From NCBI GenBank assembly GCA_964415045.1, contig CAYPZL010000232.1, forward strand, positions 1 through 7,718: DNA of 7,718 bases, written 5' to 3'. The position numbers and the translations under genes were made by a program. The notes under the pieces were generated by a model, which searched no databases, was not told where the DNA came from, and saw only the letters and a program-made list of their open reading frames with translations. This DNA comes from CAYPZL01 sp964415045. GTDB lineage: Bacteria > Planctomycetota > Phycisphaerae > Sedimentisphaerales > Anaerobacaceae. Positions 1 to 5,345 of the stretch are shown piece by piece; the stretch's first letter is position 1; each line of letters opens with the position of its first letter.

Positions 1-1388
1 CGCTGGCCTTTGTGAAACATCGCAACGCCCGCGTTCTGGACTTCGACCGCGTGCTCACCGTCGATCACATCAAGAGCCTTTTCGCCACCTCGGAGAAGCT
101 CGAGGCGATGGAAGGGTTCATGTTCATCACGACCAACAACAACGAAGTTCCCACGCCGGAGCCCCGCACCCCCACGTTCTTCGGCTACCGCACCGCCTAC
201 GACATCCTTTCGGACGCCCAGTATCGTCGCGCCGGCACGGTCACGTTCACCCCCAAGGGCGACGCCTATGAAGTGACGTACAACATCGACGGCGCCCCGG
301 CCAAACAACCGGCGATACCGCGAGAGCAAATGGAGTACTTCATCGGGTTCGTCAAAGAGATCGCGGGGCTCGACGCCAAAGAGAAGCGCAAACCGCAGAA
401 GGGCAAATTTCGCACGCGGCAGCACAAACAGAACACCGATTGGGAAGTTACCACGGCCGGCTCCACCGCGGGCGAACAGGTTCGACTCAAGCATGTTTCC
501 AAATCCACGGAGCTGCGCCTGGGTGATCTCGGCCTGACGTCGGGGCAATTCGAGCAGTTGTCCCAATTTCCCCAGAAGCAGCAGGGCGTGTTTCTCGTCA
601 CCGGCCCCCGCAAGAGCGGCGTCACGACCACGTTGTACGCCCTCCTGCGCAACCACGACGCCTTCTTGAACAACATCAATACGATCGAGAAGCAGCCGTC
701 GGCGACACTGCCCAATATTACGCAGAACGTCTTCGCCCTGACCGATACGGGAACGACCACCTATGCGAAGAAGCTCCAGGCCATGGTCAGAATGGGCCCG
801 GACGTCGTCGGCATCGGCGAATGCGAGGACGAGGAGACCGCCAAGGTCGCCAGCACGGCCGCCACCGACGGCAAGATCCTCTACGTCGTCCTGAAGGCCG
901 ACAGTGTCATGCAGGCCCTCGGCAAGTGGCTCAAGATGGTCGGGGACCGCAGATTGGTGGCCGAGACCCTGCTGGGCATCAGCAACCAGCGGCTGCTGCG
1001 CAAGCTCTGCGAAGAATGCAAGCAGGGATACGCGCCGAACGCCGAACTGCTCAAGAAGTTCAATCTGCCGGCGGAAAAGGCCAAGGTCCTGTTCCGTCCC
1101 GGCAAGGAGGTCTATGACAAGCGTGGCAAGCCGTCCACGTGCGAACATTGCCAGGGCACCGGCTTCGTCGGACGAACCGGCGTCTTCGAGATGATTGTCC
1201 TCGACGACAATCTGCGCAAGGCCGTCAAGCGCGTCAAGCAACTGCCCGAGCTGGGCATGCAGTTTCGACGAGCCAAGATGCTCTATCTGCAGGAGCAGGC
1301 CCTGCGCAAAGTCATCGACGGGACTACCGCGATCAACGAAATGCTACGCGTGCTGACCGCCACGAAGAAGAGAGGCCGCAAGGCATAG
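1..1388 (+). CDS. GspE/PilB-family secretion ATPase homologue, degenerate, 5' partial
   Basis: Homologue of the hexameric ATPases that power type II secretion and type IV pilus assembly at the inner membrane. The frame is open to the left edge; GTG at 12 has no Shine-Dalgarno and sits in protein-like sequence, so the true start is probably upstream. Counting from that GTG (458 residues): an N2-like domain at about 60-135 (AYDIL...YNIDG...RKPQKGKF), then the RecA-like domain from about 190. Walker A is GPRKSGVT (198-205), with Val204 where lysine is expected. The Asp box reads IEKQPS (225-230) instead of IEDPxE. Walker B DVVGIGE (264-270) keeps its glutamate. Both His-box histidines are lysines (288, 295). 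The tetracysteine zinc site is kept (C333, C336, C377, C380), followed by TGFVGRTGVFEM. Family membership is solid. Loss of ATPase activity is inferred, and the protein could be a structural or regulatory partner of an active ATPase. It is probably co-transcribed with the CvpA-like gene 69 bases downstream. Confidence 0.85.
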   Translation, partial: LAFVKHRNARVLDFDRVLTVDHIKSLFATSEKLEAMEGFMFITTNNNEVPTPEPRTPTFFGYRTAYDILSDAQYRRAGTVTFTPKGDAYEVTYNIDGAPAKQPAIPREQMEYFIGFVKEIAGLDAKEKRKPQKGKFRTRQHKQNTDWEVTTAGSTAGEQVRLKHVSKSTELRLGDLGLTSGQFEQLSQFPQKQQGVFLVTGPRKSGVTTTLYALLRNHDAFLNNINTIEKQPSATLPNITQNVFALTDTGTTTYAKKLQAMVRMGPDVVGIGECEDEETAKVASTAATDGKILYVVLKADSVMQALGKWLKMVGDRRLVAETLLGISNQRLLRKLCEECKQGYAPNAELLKKFNLPAEKAKVLFRPGKEVYDKRGKPSTCEHCQGTGFVGRTGVFEMIVLDDNLRKAVKRVKQLPELGMQFRRAKMLYLQEQALRKVIDGTTAINEMLRVLTATKKRGRKA

Positions 1389-1457
1389 TTGCACCGCGCC
1401 GCAAAGAAACGGGATGCGGCACCCTGGATTTCAACCTGAAGTTACGGAGAGAAGATA

Positions 1458-2681
1458 ATGGTCAGCCTGGTCATGCTCGCCATCATGGTCGGATGCGCCG
1501 TCCTGTTGTACCTGAAGGGAACTCTGGTGCAGGGGGTGGTGCTGATTTTCAACGCGCTGTTCGCCGGTTTCGCGGCGCTCGGTTTCTTCGAGCCGCTGGC
1601 GCGCTTGCTCATCAAATACTCCCCCGGCATCGCCATCTGGGCGCCGATGATTTGCTTTCTGCTGCTGTTCATCCTGACTTTCGCCGTGCTCGAAGCGATG
1701 GCGATGCAGTTCGGCAAGGAAAAAGCCAATCTCGGGCTCTGGCCGGAACGGATCGGGAGGGTCGTCTGCGGAATCCTGCTGGGCTACATCATGACCGGCC
1801 AGTTGCTCGTCGCCCTGGCCACCGTCCCCCATCCCCTGCTTAATAAATACCCTTACGAGCGCTTCGCCGAACGCAACCCGAACCCGGCCAACCCCAACAA
1901 ACCATTTCTCAATCCCGACGGCTTCGTGACCGGCCTGTTCGGAAAAATTAGCCAGGGGAGCTTTCGGGCCATCAGCAGCCCGAGAAGCTTCGCCGTGCTC
2001 CGAGCCGACTTTCTGGACCAACTCTATCTGAATCGACTAAAGCTCGGGCAAGACGTCTCCCTCGCGACGAGCATGCCGGCGATAAAGGTGGAGAAGGGAC
2101 ACGTGTGGCACGCTCCGGACAGCCTGCGGGATACGGACGGCAAGCCGGTGTCGGCCCGGGCCGGCGAGAACCTCATACTCGTTCGCATGGGGATCAAGAA
2201 AAGGGCGCTCAAGGACGCCGGCAAGTTCACCCTCTCCCAGGTTCGACTCATCTGCCGCCCGAAAAGCGATTCCGCGAACCCTCTGGCCGGACAAGGGCAA
2301 TCCGTCTATCCGATGGGCTATATCGGCCCCGACTCGCATCTGGAACGAAAGTCGCTGGCCGAGATCGTCACGATGAAGCGCTCCGAGGGGTCGGGGGACG
2401 TTCAGACCATCGACCTGGCGTTTTCGGTGCCGATGAATACGGTGCCGACCTTGATCGAATTCAAGCTCAACAACGCCGTGCAACTGCCGGCGCCGGCCTC
2501 CGGCGAGGACGCCCCGGCCGTGTTGCCCTTCGGCAGCGCCGCCAAAGCACCGCCGGCAAAACCCAAGCCGCAAGCCGACGACACCCGCCCCACCACGCGG
2601 CCGGCCCCGGAGAGCGGACGCGAACGACGCGGACTCAGTGACATCAGCGAAAGCATCATCGGCCCCCTCGACGAAGAGTAA
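1458..2681 (+). CDS. CvpA-family membrane protein with long soluble C-terminal domain
   Basis: A 407-residue protein. ATG at 1458 is preceded by GGAGAG (1445-1450) at 7 bases spacing. The first 125 residues contain four hydrophobic segments (about 2-19, 24-44, 60-80, 101-123) arranged as in CvpA/colicin V production proteins, which are inner-membrane proteins of poorly defined function. The remainder is soluble. A beta-rich stretch at about 235-345 (ENLILVRMGIKK...FTLSQVRLICRP...IDLAFSVPMNTVP) recalls DUF4352-type immunoglobulin-like domains, but this is a weak resemblance by eye. It is followed by an Ala/Pro/Lys-rich linker (about 343-392) and an acidic end. A normal CvpA protein is about 160-200 residues, so the C-terminal half is an added module. 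Because it follows a secretion-ATPase homologue, a role in envelope or secretion assembly is possible but unproven. Confidence 0.75.
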   Translation: MVSLVMLAIMVGCAVLLYLKGTLVQGVVLIFNALFAGFAALGFFEPLARLLIKYSPGIAIWAPMICFLLLFILTFAVLEAMAMQFGKEKANLGLWPERIGRVVCGILLGYIMTGQLLVALATVPHPLLNKYPYERFAERNPNPANPNKPFLNPDGFVTGLFGKISQGSFRAISSPRSFAVLRADFLDQLYLNRLKLGQDVSLATSMPAIKVEKGHVWHAPDSLRDTDGKPVSARAGENLILVRMGIKKRALKDAGKFTLSQVRLICRPKSDSANPLAGQGQSVYPMGYIGPDSHLERKSLAEIVTMKRSEGSGDVQTIDLAFSVPMNTVPTLIEFKLNNAVQLPAPASGEDAPAVLPFGSAAKAPPAKPKPQADDTRPTTRPAPESGRERRGLSDISESIIGPLDEE

Positions 2682-2796
2682 CCTCCCGCGCCTTCGTTGG
2701 CACGGCTCCGCATTGGGAAGGCAAGGTCACAGACCATGCGTCGGTCCGGTTCCTCGCAACGGAATGGCTCCTTCTGACGTGAACGCTATGGTGACG

Positions 2797-2820
2797 CCTT
2801 GGCTCTCGCGAGAGAGAAGG
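2797..2820. terminator. Possible bidirectional hairpin between convergent genes
   Basis: CCTT at 2797-2800 pairs with AAGG at 2817-2820 around the perfect palindrome CTCTCGCGAGAG (2803-2814), with a two-base internal mismatch. It lies between the ends of the CvpA-like gene and the convergent minus-strand small gene, where a shared terminator would be expected. There is no T-run on either strand, so it would not be a classical intrinsic terminator. The rest of 2682-2844 shows nothing recognisable. Confidence 0.3.
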
Positions 2821-2844
2821 TCGCGACAGGCCACAGAAGACCCG

Positions 2845-2994
2845 TCAACTGCAGACGGCGACCTCTTCGAGGTTCAGCTCCATCAGGTGTTCGAGGTAGG
2901 CCGCCAGGTCGGCTTCGGAGAATTTCGCCAGAAACTCCGGCTTGGCGGTCTTGTTAATCTCGTTGATGCGTTCGATCAATTCGTTCTTATCCAT
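2845..2994 (-). CDS. Small acidic helical protein, 49 residues, unknown function
   Basis: The reading frame begins with ATG (2992-2994 on the complement) and encodes MDKNELIERINEINK...AVCS. The frame stays open further upstream, but that extension is Arg/Cys-rich and looks non-coding, and the family-like part begins exactly at this Met. Upstream on the minus strand, AAAGGG lies about 9 bases before the start and could serve as a weak ribosome binding site. The protein is predicted to be mainly two short amphipathic helices (about 2-14 and 24-45) with many Glu/Leu/Ala residues, no signal peptide, and one cysteine near the end. Short proteins with a similar N(E/D)LI...NKTAKPEFL...FS pattern are familiar from planctomycete genomes, from memory only. 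It is convergent with the CvpA-like gene and divergent from the secreted protein gene at 3408. Function unknown. Confidence 0.65.
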   Translation of the reverse strand: MDKNELIERINEINKTAKPEFLAKFSEADLAAYLEHLMELNLEEVAVCS

Positions 2995-3325
2995 CCCCGG
3001 ACACCCTTTATGACGTGGCAACCTTCTGCAAAAACGACTTGGGGCATATCGGCCGTGACCCGGGGTTTTCTTTAGTCTCGCTGTCACGAGGTCGGCAACG
3101 CCCCATAAACGAAGGCACGACATGCGACCCCGGACCGCAGCCGAACCACAACATATGGTCCGCCGCGCGTGACGCCGGCGAACGCATTTTTCACTGTCCA
3201 ATAAAAACCACTACACAAGGAGCGATGCGCCCCGCGAAAAAATTGTCGGAAAAAACCCGCTGTCCACCCAATTCCGCCCACAAAATCGAGGTTCTTTCGC
3301 TCCGGTCGAAACACCAGAGCGATCA

Positions 3326-3354
3326 TGGACAAGGGCCGCGTCATATGATATAAT
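3326..3354 (+). promoter_or_regulatory. Sigma-70-type promoter for the secreted protein gene
   Basis: TGGACA (3326-3331, one mismatch to TTGACA) is separated by exactly 17 bases from a perfect TATAAT (3349-3354). The start of transcription is predicted near 3361, giving a leader of about 47 bases before the ATG at 3408. The leader contains a small hairpin (GTTC 3375-3378 with GAAC 3384-3387). Confidence 0.8.
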
Positions 3355-3394
3355 GATCCGTTGTCAGGAATCACGTTCGCAGTGAACCTCGTGT

Positions 3395-3400
3395 GGGAGG
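3395..3400 (+). promoter_or_regulatory. Ribosome binding site that fixes the start at 3408
   Basis: GGGAGG lies 7 bases before ATG 3408. An in-frame GTG at 3393 overlaps this site and has no binding site of its own, so the ATG is the start. Confidence 0.85.
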
Positions 3401-3407
3401 AAAGACA

Positions 3408-4583
3408 ATGAGGAGGATCCGGCGGGCACAGGAACGGTACGCCAGGGCAAACCGGCTCTTCAAACGCCGGGTGATCGCCGCTGGCACAGCGGCGGCCCTT
3501 TCACTGGCGACGGGGACAACCCTGGCCCAATCCACCGGCCTGATCCTGGGTGACAAGCATCAACTCTCGGTCCCTCAGGACGCCGACAGGGATTTTCTGG
3601 CCGACGCGGAGGAATTCGCGCTCGGCTACCGGCCGTTCCGTGCGGACCAGAACCGAAACGGGCTTCCCGACGGCGCCGAGCTGGCCGGTCGGTGCGCCGG
3701 CGCCATCGCGCAACTGCCCACCGAGGATGCGGCGACCGATCCGGGCCAGGCATATAAGAAGGAGATGCTCGTCTTCGGTCTGGAAACGTGCGCGATCTGC
3801 GGCGAGACGGTGAACATGGGCGAGCTGCACGTCGTCAATCCCCGGCTCGGGCTGGACGTGCGTCTGCCGATCATCGCCGCCCATTACATGGAGCATGGCT
3901 CCTTCGGCTACGCCGGCGACGTGCACGAGGGACGAGTGGACGTGCCGCGACTCATGCGAGCGCTCAACCTGCGGTTTCCGCACGATCCGAACGAGCATCA
4001 ACTGCCGCTGGAGAGCATCACGGCCGCCGGCGAGCGCATCGCCCCGGACGCCAACGATCTCGACGGGGACCTCCTGGCCGACAGCGAGGAGCTGGCGGCG
4101 GGCCTGAATCTCTACGATCCGGACCAGAACGAGAATCTGCTGCCCGATGGAATCGAATTAGCTCAGCGCTGCGCCGAGATCATCGAGCGTTTGCCGACGT
4201 TCGACGCCGAATCGCCCGACGCCAAGGGCGTGTACAAAATCGATTTCATGATGCGCGGCCTGGAGTGGTGCGACACGTGCGGCGAGTCGGTCAACATGGG
4301 CTATTACCGCATCGTCAACGCCACCTCCGGGGCCTTCATCGAGGTGCCGGTGATTGCCTGGCACTACATGAAGCACGGATCGCTCAGCCATCTGGGAGAC
4401 GTTCACGCCGGCCGGGGCGACGTCGCGGCGCTCTGGAACATTCTCGAGCTGCCCGCACGATGCGGCGATCTCGGCACGCTCTCCCTGCCCGCCGATCTCA
4501 ACGGCGACTGCAAGGTCAACATCGCCGACTTCGCCGAAATGGCCCGGCGCTGGCTGGAATCGACCGACCCGGCGCCCAAGTAA
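3408..4583 (+). CDS. Secreted protein with duplicated CxxC/HYMxHGS domain and dockerin-like tail
   Basis: A 391-residue exported protein. Residues 1-21 form an unusually long, Arg-rich n-region (ten basic residues). A hydrophobic segment follows (22-39), with a likely signal peptidase site after Ala40. The mature part is a tandem duplication: copy 1 about 58-188, copy 2 about 217-348. Each copy has calcium-loop-like motifs (DADRDFLADAEE then DQNRNGLPDG; DLDGDLLADSEE then DQNENLLPDG), a conserved Cys (96, 255), a CxxCGExVNMG motif (C128/C131, C288/C291), an HYMxHGS motif (H159/H163, H319/H323) and a GDVHxGR motif (171-176, 331-336). The paired Cys and His residues suggest a metal site in each copy, but this is inference. 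Residues about 362-386 (DLNGDCKVNIADFAEMARRW) form one dockerin-like calcium loop plus helix, typical of secreted planctomycete proteins. I do not recognise the central domain family and assign no enzymatic role. It has its own promoter, and a small cysteine-containing gene follows after 30 bases. Confidence 0.8.
   Translation: MRRIRRAQERYARANRLFKRRVIAAGTAAALSLATGTTLAQSTGLILGDKHQLSVPQDADRDFLADAEEFALGYRPFRADQNRNGLPDGAELAGRCAGAIAQLPTEDAATDPGQAYKKEMLVFGLETCAICGETVNMGELHVVNPRLGLDVRLPIIAAHYMEHGSFGYAGDVHEGRVDVPRLMRALNLRFPHDPNEHQLPLESITAAGERIAPDANDLDGDLLADSEELAAGLNLYDPDQNENLLPDGIELAQRCAEIIERLPTFDAESPDAKGVYKIDFMMRGLEWCDTCGESVNMGYYRIVNATSGAFIEVPVIAWHYMKHGSLSHLGDVHAGRGDVAALWNILELPARCGDLGTLSLPADLNGDCKVNIADFAEMARRWLESTDPAPK
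3579..4451 (+). repeat. Tandem intragenic domain duplication
   Basis: Two copies of a domain of about 131 residues (3579-3971 and 4056-4451) joined by a linker of about 28 residues. By eye about half of the residues are identical, with only one small gap. The Cys, CxxC, HYMxHGS and DVHxGR positions are spaced 159-160 residues apart. The divergence suggests an old duplication rather than a recent slippage event. Confidence 0.85.
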
Positions 4584-4603
4584 CGCAAACGCCAGAGGAC
4601 AAA

Positions 4604-4608
4604 AGGAG
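4604..4608 (+). promoter_or_regulatory. Ribosome binding site implying a TTG start at 4614
   Basis: AGGAG (4604-4608, within AAAAGGAG) ends 5 bases before TTG 4614. An in-frame GTG at 4608 overlaps the last base of this site and therefore cannot use it. Confidence 0.7.
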
Positions 4609-4613
4609 TGCCA

Positions 4614-5108
4614 TTGGAACTGGACAGAGCGGCTATCGAGCACATTCGGGCTCTGAAGGAAACGGATTTCGAGCTGGCGTATCTGGCGATGCTCACGCGA
4701 GAGGGACTCAAGCCGCTGAGCCGGTGGGAGAAACCTCTGGGCGAACGGGACCTGGACGCATTGCAGCAGATGGGGCTCCAGACCCGGCTTCTCCGCCGCA
4801 CCGTCAAGACCGGAAAGAGCCTCATCGAGGCGATCTTCGGCCCCGCGCCCGCCTGCCTGGACATCTACGTGGACCGGTTCGCAGAACGACCCGTGGACAA
4901 ATCGCCCGAAACCGTGCGCATCGAAGGCTTTCTATTCGGGTACCCGCCCTGCTGCGTCGAGCAATACGCTCAGCAGCCGTACGCACCGAACGACCTGCCC
5001 GAGGCAACGCAGAAGATCCTCTTTCACTGGGCCTGCAAAGGCTGCCGGATCACCCCCCTGCTGCTTCCGGCGTACGGCCGGATCCACCGGCTCGTCGAAG
5101 CCTATTGA
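4614..5108 (+). CDS. Small protein with GYPPCC and CxxC motifs, unknown function
   Basis: About 164 residues from the TTG at 4614, chosen because the Shine-Dalgarno AGGAG overlaps the only other nearby start, GTG 4608. No signal peptide or membrane segment is visible, so it is probably cytoplasmic. The N-terminal half (about 1-75) is charged and helical. The C-terminal part carries FLFGYPPCCVEQYA (Cys113, Cys114), then FHWACKGCRITP (H138, C141, C144). The GYPxCC plus later CxxC arrangement resembles DUF483-type proteins as I remember them, but I cannot confirm this. Four cysteines and a histidine clustered in the last 55 residues suggest a metal or iron-sulphur site or a redox centre (inference). 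It lies 30 bases after the secreted CxxC/HYMxHGS gene with no terminator between, so the two are probably one transcript and may be functionally linked. Confidence 0.7.
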   Translation: MELDRAAIEHIRALKETDFELAYLAMLTREGLKPLSRWEKPLGERDLDALQQMGLQTRLLRRTVKTGKSLIEAIFGPAPACLDIYVDRFAERPVDKSPETVRIEGFLFGYPPCCVEQYAQQPYAPNDLPEATQKILFHWACKGCRITPLLLPAYGRIHRLVEAY

Positions 5109-5253
5109 CGAGCCCGCGCCGGCGCACGCCCGGCCGGACACCCGCCACCGGCGCATCGAGGCAAAGAACCTGCCCCCGGCCGCCCCGCCCTCCGTCGAAA
5201 CGGGCATTTCGTCCGAAAAATCGAGCCGAACCGCCGAATCGGCGAAAAACCTC

Positions 5254-5283
5254 TTGAGTACCCTGGCCGGCCCACTGTAACAT
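5254..5283 (+). promoter_or_regulatory. Probable promoter of the EF-G-like gene
   Basis: TTGAGT (5254-5259) is followed by TAACAT (5278-5283) at 18 bases, or alternatively TGTAAC (5276-5281) at 16 bases. Each -10 candidate matches the consensus at four of six positions. Transcription would begin near 5288-5290, at the edge of the leader hairpin. The upstream part of this gap, 5109-5250, is GC-rich and shows no gene. Confidence 0.45.
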
Positions 5284-5285
5284 AG

Positions 5286-5330
5286 AAGGTTTTTGAGAGT
5301 CGATGCACAGTGAATCGCTTGAAAAACCTT
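5286..5330 (+). promoter_or_regulatory. Leader hairpin directly upstream of the EF-G-like gene's ribosome binding site
   Basis: AAGGTTTTT (5286-5294) and AAAAACCTT (5322-5330) form a perfect 9-base-pair inverted repeat with a 27-base loop. Within the loop, CGAT and ATCG can pair further. The stem ends three bases before the Shine-Dalgarno GGAGG (5334-5338), so it would lie at the very 5' end of the mRNA and next to the ribosome binding site. It may stabilise the message or tune translation (inference). Confidence 0.5.
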
Positions 5331-5345
5331 GTTGGAGGTTAAATT

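Larger units (their letters stand above)
2995..3407. other. Divergent intergenic region
   Basis: About 410 bases between the minus-strand small gene and the plus-strand secreted protein gene. It holds the plus-strand promoter at 3326-3354 and the 5' leader of the downstream gene. An inverted repeat CGGACC (3131-3136) / GGTCCG (3157-3162) and an A-rich stretch near 3236-3260 are visible. A promoter for the small minus-strand gene should lie here, but no convincing pair of hexamers was found. No RNA gene or further coding sequence is supported. Confidence 0.6.

Noticed and set aside
1398..1420. GCCGCA/TGCGGC hairpin between the ATPase homologue and the CvpA-like gene
   Set aside because: Only 6 base pairs with an 11-base loop and no T-run, so it is not convincing as a terminator.
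3167..3191. GCGT/ACGC stem followed by ATTTTT in the divergent intergenic region
   Set aside because: The stem is very short and interrupted, and no plus-strand transcript is expected to end there.
3225..3353. A 42-codon open frame starting with ATG shortly after AAGGAG
   Set aside because: The spacing from the ribosome binding site is only 2 bases, the product has no recognisable features, and its end overlaps the -10 box of the promoter at 3326-3354.
3426..3485. Twin-arginine (Tat) export signal in the secreted protein
   Set aside because: The KRRVIAAG sequence before the hydrophobic segment lacks the SRRxFLK pattern, so a Sec-type signal is more likely.
3788..5257. A 489-codon plus-strand open frame across the secreted protein gene and its partner
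   Set aside because: It is an Arg/Ala-rich shifted frame over two well-supported genes and runs through their stop, ribosome binding site and start signals.
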